DNA from: Caldicellulosiruptor hydrothermalis 108
GTDB lineage: Bacteria; Bacillota; Thermoanaerobacteria; Caldicellulosiruptorales; Caldicellulosiruptoraceae
Length of the DNA: 64,000 nt
NCBI RefSeq assembly: GCF_000166355.1
Contig: NC_014652.1
Location: 898,001-962,000, forward strand
Direction: 5' to 3'
Part shown: positions 9,010 through 16,882 of the stretch, in pieces
Layout of the letters: the number at the start of each line of letters is the position of its first letter
Numbering within the stretch: the first letter of the stretch is position 1
Notes under the pieces: model-generated
Told to the model about the DNA's origin: nothing
The model's input: the letters and a program-made list of their open reading frames with translations, nothing else
The model's database searches: none
Translations under genes and position numbers: made by a program

Positions 9010-9420
9010 AAAATTTTTCCTCCCAAGCCCATTTGTTTTCTATCATAATTTTACCCTCAAAAGGATAGTTCAAAACACACAAAAATTTTTATGCCGTTTA
9101 AGAGTATAAATATTAATGAACCAAAAAGTACTAAAATGAAAACTTTAAGATATTAACCTTCATTTTGAGCAATGCACCAGCCAGAAATTTGAGAAAAACT
9201 TTAATAAGTATAAATAAATACATGCATACAATTCAAACGATTGACAAAAAATTGATATTTTCAGAAAATTAAACGCACATATATGTATTGATTATGCAAG
9301 CATATAGTGCTATAATTATCAACGAGAATTTTTGAAATAAATAATTTTATAAATATTCAAACAATTGCATAAATGTGCACTAGATGTCTAATAAATTAAT
9401 TACCAAAGGAGAGATTACAC
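9010..9420. other. 411-base intergenic region between ldh and dppB
   Basis: No gene found. It holds the ldh leader on the left and the dpp promoter on the right. Between them the sequence is very AT-rich without a clear hairpin terminator. Two exact palindromes, ACATATATGT (9277-9286) and TATGC-AA-GCATA (9293-9304), lie upstream of and inside the dpp promoter. Confidence 0.6.
9288..9316 (+). promoter_or_regulatory. dpp operon promoter with operator-like palindrome
   Basis: TTGATT (9288-9293) and a perfect TATAAT (9311-9316) are 17 bases apart. The spacer contains the inverted repeat TATGC-AA-GCATA (9293-9304), where a bound repressor would block RNA polymerase. The leader to dppB is about 100 bases. 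Confidence 0.6.
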
Positions 9421-10341
9421 GTGGCAAGATACATACTCAAAAGGATATTGTGGTCCATTGTATCATTATTCGTAATAATTACTGTTACGTTTTTTCTCAT
9501 GCGAATGATACCTGGTGGTCCGTTCACGGGTGAAAAGACTTTGCCTGAGCAGATTTTACAAAACCTGAACGAAAAATATGGACTCAACAAACCACTTGCA
9601 GTCCAGTATGTTAAGTATTTAAATAGCCTTTTGCACGGCGATTTGGGAATTTCAATGAGAAATCAGGGCAGAACTGTCAATGAAATTATCGCAGAGACAT
9701 TTCCTGTTTCTGCAAAGGTAGGTATTTTAGCTATAATCCTAAGCCTTTTGATAGGGATACCTCTTGGTATTTGGTCAGCTGTGCATCAAGGAAAGTGGCA
9801 AGACAATTTGTCGATGGTGATAGCTACAATTTTCATTACAATACCAGGATTTGTGCTTGCGGTAATCTTAATGTATATCTTTGGCGTAAAGCTTCAGCTT
9901 GTTCCTATTATGGGGCTGGATGAACCAAGAAGTTATATTCTTCCAGTTGTAACGCTGGCAGCTTATCCAATATCCTTTATTGCAAGGCTTATTCGAAGCA
10001 GTATGCTTGAAAGTTTATCACAGGACTATATAAGGACTGCACGAGCGAAAGGACTTTCAGATTTTATAGTCATATACAAACATGCTCTGAAAAACTCTTT
10101 GATTCCTGTTGTAACATACTTAGGTCCTTTAATTGCAGGAATACTCACTGGTAGTTTTGTTGTTGAAAAGATTTTCTCAATCCCAGGAATGGGAAGGTTC
10201 TATGTTGATAGTATATCAAACAGGGACTATTCACTTGTGATGGGAACCACAATATTTTATGCAGCATTTTTGATATTTATGAACCTAATTGTTGACATTA
10301 TCTACGTATTTATAGACCCGCGTATAAAACTTGAGGACTGA
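9421..10341 (+). CDS. dppB: Peptide ABC transporter permease, DppB/OppB type
   Basis: Inner membrane subunit of a di-/oligopeptide importer. The 306 residues have the DppB layout: an N-terminal membrane helix with FLMRMIPGGPF, a TM_PBP1 N-domain, five more membrane helices, and the EAA-like cytoplasmic loop that contacts the ATPase (YIRTARAKGLSDFIVIYKHALKNSLIP). The start is GTG at 9421, set by AAAGGAG ten bases upstream. First gene of a B-C-D-F-A operon. The substrate (peptide, oligosaccharide or nickel) is not provable from the permease alone. Confidence 0.9.
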   Translation: MARYILKRILWSIVSLFVIITVTFFLMRMIPGGPFTGEKTLPEQILQNLNEKYGLNKPLAVQYVKYLNSLLHGDLGISMRNQGRTVNEIIAETFPVSAKVGILAIILSLLIGIPLGIWSAVHQGKWQDNLSMVIATIFITIPGFVLAVILMYIFGVKLQLVPIMGLDEPRSYILPVVTLAAYPISFIARLIRSSMLESLSQDYIRTARAKGLSDFIVIYKHALKNSLIPVVTYLGPLIAGILTGSFVVEKIFSIPGMGRFYVDSISNRDYSLVMGTTIFYAAFLIFMNLIVDIIYVFIDPRIKLED

Positions 10342-10363
10342 TTTTAAGGGGGAAAAGAAGATA

Positions 10364-11341
10364 ATGGAGAGCGTATCAAAAGAACTTTTTGTGCCAGTTC
10401 CAAAAGAGGAGAGGCAGCAAGAGACAATTGTCAGGCCCAGCATGAGCTACTGGCAGGATGCATGGAGGAGACTTAAGGCTAATAAAGTAGCAATGGCATC
10501 AATGTGGACAATAGTGTTTTTTGTATTGCTTGCCATAATTGGTCCGATTGTTATGCCATACAGATATGATCAGCAAATTAGAGGGCATGAAGCACTACCG
10601 CCATCACTTACTCACTTATTTGGAACCGATGAGCTTGGTAGAGATTTGTTTGTAAGATGCTTGTATGGTATGAGAATCTCTCTTTCCATAGGAATTGTTG
10701 CAACAATTATAAATATCGTGATTGGTGTTTTATATGGGGGCATCTCAGGATATATAGGTGGCAAAGTTGACAATTTTATGATGAGAATAGTTGATATTCT
10801 CTACAGCATACCTTTGATGATATACGTTATTCTGCTTTCAGTATCCTTAAAACCTGCTTTGGAAGATCTTTTTGATAAGTATTCATTTTTGAGCGGACTT
10901 CAGACAGTGGGTGCACCACTTGTTTGTATATACATTGCACTGGGATTGACATACTGGATTTCGATGGCGAGGATTGTACGTGGCGAGATATTGAGCTTAA
11001 AACAGCAAGAGTATGTCACAGCGGCAAAGACAATTGGTGCAAGTGGTTGGAGGATTTTGCTCAGGCACCTGATTCCAAACAGCATGGGGTCAATTATAGT
11101 CACTGCTACACTGCAGATTCCAAGCGCTATTTTTACTGAGTCTTTCTTGAGCTTTATTGGCCTTGGTGTTGACGCACCTGTTCCATCGCTTGGTTCTTTA
11201 GCATCAGACGGTGTTAATGGTTTTATATCATACCCTTATAGGCTATTTTTTCCGTCGCTTTTGTTGTGTTTGATAATACTTGCTTTCAACTTGTTTGGTG
11301 ATGGGCTCAGAGATGCACTTGACCCACGAATGAGAAAGTAA
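10364..11341 (+). CDS. dppC: Peptide ABC transporter permease, DppC/OppC type
   Basis: Second permease of the peptide importer. The N-terminal cytoplasmic segment carries the OppC_N helix (WRRLKANKVAMASMWTI), followed by a PY-rich periplasmic-side segment, the motif HLFGTDELGRDLFVRCLYG typical of DppC, and the EAA loop (YVTAAKTIGASGWRILLRHLIPN). About 325 residues from ATG 10364. An in-frame TTG at 10331 would overlap dppB, but AAGGGGG at 10346-10352 points to ATG 10364. It ends with the family tail DGLRDALDPRMR. Confidence 0.9.
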   Translation: MESVSKELFVPVPKEERQQETIVRPSMSYWQDAWRRLKANKVAMASMWTIVFFVLLAIIGPIVMPYRYDQQIRGHEALPPSLTHLFGTDELGRDLFVRCLYGMRISLSIGIVATIINIVIGVLYGGISGYIGGKVDNFMMRIVDILYSIPLMIYVILLSVSLKPALEDLFDKYSFLSGLQTVGAPLVCIYIALGLTYWISMARIVRGEILSLKQQEYVTAAKTIGASGWRILLRHLIPNSMGSIIVTATLQIPSAIFTESFLSFIGLGVDAPVPSLGSLASDGVNGFISYPYRLFFPSLLLCLIILAFNLFGDGLRDALDPRMRK

Positions 11342-11384
11342 CTTTTTTCAAACATAATTTTTCCAGAATTTGAGGTGAAAAGAA

Positions 11385-12152
11385 TTGGCTGAAAAATTGT
11401 TAGAAGTAAAGAACCTGAAAACATCATTTTTTACACATGTTGGAGAAGTAAAGGCAGTAAACGATGTTTCGTTTGATGTATATGAGGGACAGACTGTGGG
11501 TATTGTAGGTGAATCTGGAAGCGGTAAAAGTGTGACCTCAATGTCCATCATGAGACTTATTGTACCGCCTGGAAAAATAGTTGACGGTCAGATTATATTT
11601 GAAGGTAAGGATATACTGAAGCTTTCTGAGAAAGAAATGAGAGATATTAGAGGAAACAAAATCAGTATGATATTTCAAGATCCGATGACCTCTTTAAACC
11701 CTGTTTTTACAATCGGAAATCAATTGATTGAGGCCATAAAGATTCATAATAAAGTTTCAAAAGCTCAAGCTAAAAAAAGAGCAGTTGAGATGCTAAAGTT
11801 AGTTGGTATTCCAAGCCCTGAGCGAAGACTTTCGCAGTACCCTCACGAGTTTTCGGGTGGTATGCGTCAGAGAGTTATGATAGCTATGGCTCTTTCGTGC
11901 AACCCCAAGCTTTTAATTGCAGATGAGCCAACAACTGCACTTGACGTTACCATCCAGGCTCAGATATTAGACCTTTTGAAAAAACTTCAACAGCAGCTTA
12001 AGATGTCAATTATACTTATTACTCATGACCTTGGTGTTGTGGCAGACATATGTCAAAAGGTAATTGTAATGTATGGTGGAATTATTGTAGAGGAAGGAAC
12101 TGTTGATGATATATTTTACAACCCAAAGCATCCGTATACATGGGGCTTTTGA
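11385..12152 (+). CDS. dppD: Peptide ABC transporter ATPase DppD/OppD, truncated by frameshift
   Basis: ATP-hydrolysing subunit of the importer. The 255 residues contain a complete ATPase core: Walker A GESGSGKS, the Q-loop, signature FSGGMRQR, Walker B LLIADEP and the H-loop histidine in ITHDLG. The start is TTG 11385, preceded by GAGGTG. The frame ends prematurely at TGA 12150-12152, inside the usually conserved motif HPYTWGLLRS: the codons read through HPYTWGF and stop. The missing C-terminal domain continues in the next frame (12137-12400). Reading one base back at the GGGG run (12142-12145) restores the exact family sequence. This is a one-base deletion, a sequencing error or, less likely, a ribosomal frameshift. 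The ATPase core could still work. Confidence 0.88.
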   Translation: MAEKLLEVKNLKTSFFTHVGEVKAVNDVSFDVYEGQTVGIVGESGSGKSVTSMSIMRLIVPPGKIVDGQIIFEGKDILKLSEKEMRDIRGNKISMIFQDPMTSLNPVFTIGNQLIEAIKIHNKVSKAQAKKRAVEMLKLVGIPSPERRLSQYPHEFSGGMRQRVMIAMALSCNPKLLIADEPTTALDVTIQAQILDLLKKLQQQLKMSIILITHDLGVVADICQKVIVMYGGIIVEEGTVDDIFYNPKHPYTWGF

Positions 12153-12400
12153 GGTCTGTGCCAAAGATGCATTTAGGTCTTAAAAAAAGGCTTGTGCCAA
12201 TAGAAGGCCAGCCACCAGATCTTCTAAAGCCGCCAAAAGGATGTCCGTTTGCGCCAAGGTGCGAATATGCAATGAGAGTATGCTTGGAAGCAAGACCACC
12301 ACTTTTCGAAGTTGGGGACGGGCACAGGTCAAGGTGCTGGCTGAATCACCAGTATGCTCCACAGGAGTTATTGGAAAAGGTAAAAGCTGCAAACGAATAA
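12137..12400 (+). pseudogene. dppD: C-terminal domain of DppD in the -1 frame
   Basis: This frame encodes the oligopeptide-transporter C-terminal domain that should be joined to DppD. It begins [13 protein letters not shown] and carries the Cys-rich motif CPFAPRCEYAMRVC and a later CW pair, which in relatives bind an iron-sulfur cluster or metal. DppF has the same domain intact ([15 protein letters not shown]). The frame's own ATG (12140) has no ribosome-binding site, so separate translation from it is unlikely. I read it as the displaced end of dppD. Confidence 0.85.
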
Positions 12401-12430
12401 GTAAGTAGTAAACAGAGGCAGGTGGAGAAG

Positions 12431-13396
12431 TTGAATGAGGTTTTGATTGAAGTAAAAAATCTAAAAAAGTATTTTCCAGTAAAGATGGGGCTGGGGAAAA
12501 AAGCATATATAAAAGCGGTAGATGATGTGAGCTTTTTCATAAAAAAGGGAGAAACATTGGGACTTGTTGGTGAAAGCGGCTGTGGAAAATCTACAACGGG
12601 AAGAACTATCATAAGGCTTTATGAGCCAACAAGCGGGCAGATTATATTCAAAGGAGAAGATATAACAAAAAAAGACATGCTTCCTTATAGAAAATCCATG
12701 CAGATGATTTTCCAGGACCCGTATGCCTCACTCAATCCCAGGATGACAGTTGGTGATATTATAGGTGAGCCGCTTGAGATACACAACATTGCAAAGGGCA
12801 ATGAAAAAAAAGAAAGAGTTCAAGAACTCTTAAGACTTGTGGGACTCAGCAGCGAGCATGCAAACAGGTACCCGCACGAGTTTTCTGGTGGTCAGAGACA
12901 GCGAATTGGTATTGCAAGGGCTTTGGCAGTTGAGCCTGAATTTATCATCTGCGATGAGCCAATTTCAGCGCTTGATGTGTCAATCCAGGCTCAGATTGTG
13001 AATATGCTGGAAGATTTGCAGCAGCAGCTTGGACTTACCTACCTTTTTATTGCTCATGACCTGTCAATGGTAAAGCATATAAGCAGCAGGGTAGGTGTAA
13101 TGTATTTAGGAAAGCTTGTGGAACTTGCAGAAAGTAACGAGCTTTACAGTAATCCTTTGCATCCGTACACACAGGCACTGCTTTCTGCAATACCAATACC
13201 TGACCCGAAAATCTCTAAAGAAAGGACAAGGATTATATTGGAGGGAGATGTTCCAAGCCCTCTCAATCCGCCAACCGGTTGCAGGTTTAGAACAAGATGC
13301 AAGTATGCGTTTGACAGGTGCAAAGAGGAAGAGCCAGTACTTAAGGATGTAGGTTCTGGTCATTACGTAGCCTGCCATTTGATGGACAGAAAATAA
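12431..13396 (+). CDS. dppF: Peptide ABC transporter ATPase DppF/OppF
   Basis: Second ATPase of the importer. Visible motifs: Walker [14 protein letters not shown]-loop [13 protein letters not shown], signature [15 protein letters not shown], Walker B FIICDEP, H-loop FIAHDLS, and the C-terminal oligopeptide-transporter domain with [15 protein letters not shown]. About 321 residues. AGGTGG at 12419-12424 is well placed for TTG 12431; the GTG at 12422 lies inside that site, so TTG is preferred. Unlike its partner dppD the frame is intact to the end. Confidence 0.92.
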   Translation: MNEVLIEVKNLKKYFPVKMGLGKKAYIKAVDDVSFFIKKGETLGLVGESGCGKSTTGRTIIRLYEPTSGQIIFKGEDITKKDMLPYRKSMQMIFQDPYASLNPRMTVGDIIGEPLEIHNIAKGNEKKERVQELLRLVGLSSEHANRYPHEFSGGQRQRIGIARALAVEPEFIICDEPISALDVSIQAQIVNMLEDLQQQLGLTYLFIAHDLSMVKHISSRVGVMYLGKLVELAESNELYSNPLHPYTQALLSAIPIPDPKISKERTRIILEGDVPSPLNPPTGCRFRTRCKYAFDRCKEEEPVLKDVGSGHYVACHLMDRK

Positions 13397-13452
13397 GGCA
13401 GGCTGCGTGAAGATAAAAAAATAAAAATTTTGATGTGAGGAGGAGAGTGTTT

Positions 13453-15063
13453 ATGAAGAAACGTATTATTGCTGCCTTTATTTTGGTCGTGTTCCTTGTG
13501 ACAGGTTTATTTTTAAGCTCAAATTACAAGGGAGCAGTAGCTGCTTCATCAAAACAGGTTTTCACGTACATCAATGGTGCTGAACCAAGATACCTTGACC
13601 CAGCACTCAACACTGCTGCTGATGCTGCAAACATTATAATCAATGTTTTTGAAGGTTTGACAAGAGTAAATGTAAAAGGCGAAACTGTTCCTGGCATGGC
13701 TGAAAAATGGACAGTTTCTAAGGACGGGCTTACTTACACATTCTATATAAGAAAGAATGCAAAGTGGTCGGACGGAAAACCTGTTACAGCATACGATTTT
13801 GAGTATGCTTGGAAGAGAGCTTTGGATCCAAAAACAGCGTCTGAGTATGCATACCAGCTTTACTACATCAAAAATGGTCAGAAATTCAATGAAGGTAAAG
13901 CAAAAGCATCTGATGTTGGTGTCAAAGCTTTGAATGCTACAACTTTACAGGTTACATTGGAAGCACCTACACCATACTTCTTAGAGCTTACAAACTTCCC
14001 AACATACTTCCCAGTAAGAAAAGATATAGTAGAAAAGTATGGTGACAAATGGGCAACTGATCCAAAGACATATATTGGTAATGGTCCATTTATCATGACA
14101 AAATGGGTACACAACTCATATATTGAGTTTAAGAAGAATCCAAAATATTGGGATGAAAAATCAATAACACTTGAAAAGATTGTTTACAAGCTTTCGGAAG
14201 ATGACAAAGCAAACCTTCTTGCTTATGAAGCTGGTCAGGTTGACGGTGCAGAGTCTGTGCCAACTGACGAGATTCCAAGATTAATCAAAGAAAAGAAAAT
14301 GAAGATATGGCCACTTCTTGGCACATACTACTATGATGTAAACTGCAAGGTAAAACCATTTAATGACAAGAGAGTAAGACAAGCTCTTTCGCTTGCAATT
14401 GACAGAACATACATTGTAGAAAATATTGGTAAGCTTGGGCAAAAGCCGGCAACAGGCTTTGTGCCATACGGTATAAAAGGTATTTCTAAAGATTTCAGAG
14501 ACGAATCAGGGCACTTTTTACCAGTAAAAGCTGATTTAGCAAAAGCAAAGAAACTTTTAGCAGAAGCTGGATATCCGAACGGAAAAGGCTTCCCAGAAAT
14601 AGAGATTATATATAACACAAGTGAAGGACATAAGAAAATTGCAGAAGCTATTCAAAACATGTGGCAGCAACTTGGTATAAAGGTAAAACTTTCTAACATG
14701 GACTGGAAGGTTCTGCTAGAAAGAAGACATAAAAAGGATTACATGGTTGCAAGAGATGGCTGGCTTGGTGACTATGTTGATCCAATGACATTCTTGGACT
14801 TGTTCACATCATACAGCGATAATAACAATACAAACTGGAGCAACAAGAAGTATGATGAGCTTATCGATAAAGCAAAGAGAACAAGTGACAGAAAGCTTAG
14901 AATGCAGTATATGATGCAGGCAGAGAAGATTTTGATGCAAGACTATGCAATTATTCCAATTTACTTCTATGTAAAAGGTCATGTACTCAGAGACTATGTA
15001 AAGAACTATTACATTTCTCCGCTTGGATTTAACTACTTCATGTATGCTAAGATTGTAAAGTAA
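13453..15063 (+). CDS. dppA: Extracellular peptide-binding protein DppA/OppA (SBP family 5)
   Basis: Captures the substrate outside the cell and delivers it to the permeases. After an N-terminal hydrophobic segment (residues 1-33) the protein has the family 5 order: a PRYLDPALNT segment, GLTYTFYIRKNAKWSDGKPVTAYDFEYAWKRALDP split over the signature region, and RQALSLAIDRTYI near residue 320. About 536 residues, normal. GAGGAGGA sits 8 bases before ATG 13453; the upstream GTG at 13435 overlaps that site. The signal region reads FLVTGLFLSS, with Leu where a lipobox would have Cys. The YxYxxxWKRALDP segment suggests oligopeptides rather than nickel. Confidence 0.92.
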   Translation: MKKRIIAAFILVVFLVTGLFLSSNYKGAVAASSKQVFTYINGAEPRYLDPALNTAADAANIIINVFEGLTRVNVKGETVPGMAEKWTVSKDGLTYTFYIRKNAKWSDGKPVTAYDFEYAWKRALDPKTASEYAYQLYYIKNGQKFNEGKAKASDVGVKALNATTLQVTLEAPTPYFLELTNFPTYFPVRKDIVEKYGDKWATDPKTYIGNGPFIMTKWVHNSYIEFKKNPKYWDEKSITLEKIVYKLSEDDKANLLAYEAGQVDGAESVPTDEIPRLIKEKKMKIWPLLGTYYYDVNCKVKPFNDKRVRQALSLAIDRTYIVENIGKLGQKPATGFVPYGIKGISKDFRDESGHFLPVKADLAKAKKLLAEAGYPNGKGFPEIEIIYNTSEGHKKIAEAIQNMWQQLGIKVKLSNMDWKVLLERRHKKDYMVARDGWLGDYVDPMTFLDLFTSYSDNNNTNWSNKKYDELIDKAKRTSDRKLRMQYMMQAEKILMQDYAIIPIYFYVKGHVLRDYVKNYYISPLGFNYFMYAKIVK

Positions 15064-15086
15064 ACTAAAGCGAAGTAAAATAATAA

Positions 15087-15126
15087 GGGAAGGGCAAAGA
15101 AAGAATTTTTTGCTCTTCCCTTTTTT
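15087..15126 (+). terminator. dpp operon terminator
   Basis: GGGAAGGGCAAA (15087-15098) pairs with TTTGCTCTTCCC (15109-15120), with one G-U pair, followed by TTTTTT. Confidence 0.9.
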
Positions 15127-15172
15127 GCTTTAGAATCGAAAAAATCTTACTTTTGGGCAGGTGAGATGGGCA

Positions 15173-15766
15173 ATGGAATTTGCTTTAAAATTTAGGAAAG
15201 TTATGCTAATACTTACTCTTGCAAGTTTCTTGATGCTTATTGTGACAGGGTGTTCAAGCAGTCAAGACGATATAAACAAAAAGGTTAGGATTGTGCTTGT
15301 TGGCAATTTCATTGGTGATGAAAACGCTCAAAAGCTGATTTCAGAGCTTGAGAAAAAATCAGGTGATCAAGTTTACATTGACCAGATACTTTACACAGGC
15401 GACACTCCTAAAACCGAGCAGGAGTTTGCGTTTATGCAAAAACTTATGGTGATGCTTGCTGCGGGCGAGGGAGATATTTATATCCTTGATAAAAAACTAT
15501 TTACAAACTATGCCCAAAATGGAGCGTTTTATTCTCTAAAGTCTTTTGTGAGCAAAAACAAACTGGATAAATTTGTAGACGATACATGTTATGTTAAAGA
15601 GAAAGATAAATCAACAAAAGATTTATATGGTCTTAAAGCAGAAGATGTCTCATTGCTCAAAAAATACGGGTTTGAAACCAAGAATAAGTATATAGCCATT
15701 TATGTCAGAAGCAACAAATTCTCACGTGCACAAAAAGTCCTGTTAGCTCTTTTAAATAGCAAGTAA
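15173..15766 (+). CDS. Small lipoprotein resembling a shortened solute-binding protein
   Basis: No named family. The signal peptide ends in a clear lipobox, LIVTGCSSS, so the mature protein is lipid-anchored outside the cell. The body (about 170 residues) has the look of half of an extracellular binding protein: KKVRIVLVGNF strand, a PKTEQEFAFMQKLMVMLAAGEGDIYILDK segment read as a ligand-lobe helix-strand unit, and a FYSLKSFV turn. Start ATG 15173 is set by AGGTGAG at 15158-15164 rather than GTG 15161. It lies behind the dpp terminator and convergent with the M20 gene, overlapping it by 15 bases. Confidence 0.7.
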   Translation: MEFALKFRKVMLILTLASFLMLIVTGCSSSQDDINKKVRIVLVGNFIGDENAQKLISELEKKSGDQVYIDQILYTGDTPKTEQEFAFMQKLMVMLAAGEGDIYILDKKLFTNYAQNGAFYSLKSFVSKNKLDKFVDDTCYVKEKDKSTKDLYGLKAEDVSLLKKYGFETKNKYIAIYVRSNKFSRAQKVLLALLNSK

Positions 15767-16879
15767 ATACCCTGCCAGAAGAAATATACCGTAAAAGATG
15801 CTGTTTTCTGATGCATTAAAATATGGTGAATGCAAAGGATTTTCTCCTTTGCCTTTTTCTTTTATGCCGAGCCTGAAATAAACCGAAGGAACTTTTTGAC
15901 AGTAAAATGCAAAGTCTTCTGCTGTAAAGCTTGGGATAGCCTTTTTTACATTCTCAGGGCCAAGGAGGCTTTTTGCTACATCAAGAAACTCTTCAGTAGC
16001 TTGATGGCTATTTATCAAAGGTGGATATTGAAAATAATAATTTATATTCACATGGCAATCATATTTTTGAGCAGAAAGTTTTGCAAGTTTTTTTATGTTT
16101 TTATAGATAAATTCTTGCATACTGCTATCAAACGTTCTTACAGTTCCTTTTATTTTACACGTTTCAGAGATGACGTTAAATGTTTCTCCACTGTTTATCG
16201 AAGAAAAAGAGATGTGAAAAGAAGATAACTTATTGGAAAATGCGTTGAAAAAGTTATTACTACTTTGGATAAAATCAGTGGCAGGATAAATTGGATTTTT
16301 GGTTGCTTCTGGCATTGCAGCATGACCGCCTTTTCCAATAAACTCAATCTCAAAATCATCCACGCTTGCCATGATAGCTCCACTTGAAACCTCAATTGTT
16401 CCAACATCAACACCTGGCCAGACGTGAAATCCCAAAAGCTTTGTCACTTTTGGATTTTCAAGTCCGCCTTCTTGGATTACTCTTTTTGCGCCTCCCGGCC
16501 CTTCCTCAGCAGGCTGAAATATAAACTTCACACATCCTTCAAAGCCCATGTCAACAAGGACCTTTGCTGTCCCCAGTACCACTGCCATATGAAAGTCGTG
16601 ACCACAGCAGTGTCTTGGTTGACCTTCTACCAAAATAGCGTCCATGTCGCTTCTTATGCCAATACACTCATCAGACCTATTTATAATTCCAATCACGCCT
16701 GTTTTTGCTATTGGAAAGTTTTCAATGCCCCACTCTGAAAGTCTTTCTGTTATATATTTTTGTGTCTTAAACTCTTCGTACGAAAGTTCGGCAAGTCTAT
16801 TTAAATCTCTTCTGATGCTAATGAAAAGCTCCATATTTTTTCTGATAGTATCTTTAAGTTTTTCAGCACAAAATTCCAC
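15752..16879 (-). CDS. M20 family amidohydrolase (N-acyl amino acid / hippurate hydrolase type)
   Basis: Zinc-dependent hydrolase that removes acyl groups from amino acids or related amides. The 375 residues show the M20D metal motifs: RSDMDAI, CCGHDFHMAVVLG (Cys and His ligands), QPAEEGPGGAKRVI with the catalytic Glu pair, GFHVWP and a late His ligand in NPLHSPYF. A dimerisation lid domain spans about residues 170-280 (FIGKGGHAAMPE). It begins 3 bases behind the MocR regulator, so the two are co-transcribed. The natural substrate is not evident. Confidence 0.88.
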   Translation of the reverse strand: MEFCAEKLKDTIRKNMELFISIRRDLNRLAELSYEEFKTQKYITERLSEWGIENFPIAKTGVIGIINRSDECIGIRSDMDAILVEGQPRHCCGHDFHMAVVLGTAKVLVDMGFEGCVKFIFQPAEEGPGGAKRVIQEGGLENPKVTKLLGFHVWPGVDVGTIEVSSGAIMASVDDFEIEFIGKGGHAAMPEATKNPIYPATDFIQSSNNFFNAFSNKLSSFHISFSSINSGETFNVISETCKIKGTVRTFDSSMQEFIYKNIKKLAKLSAQKYDCHVNINYYFQYPPLINSHQATEEFLDVAKSLLGPENVKKAIPSFTAEDFAFYCQKVPSVYFRLGIKEKGKGENPLHSPYFNASENSIFYGIFLLAGYLLAI

Positions 16880-16882
16880 TTT

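Noticed and set aside
9241-9246. TTGACA as the -35 box of the dpp promoter
   Set aside because: No acceptable -10 box lies 15-19 bases downstream; TTGATT 9288 with TATAAT 9311 is far better.
12140-12400. A separate small gene starting at ATG 12140
   Set aside because: It encodes exactly the missing end of DppD and has no ribosome-binding site of its own, so it is the shifted tail of dppD.
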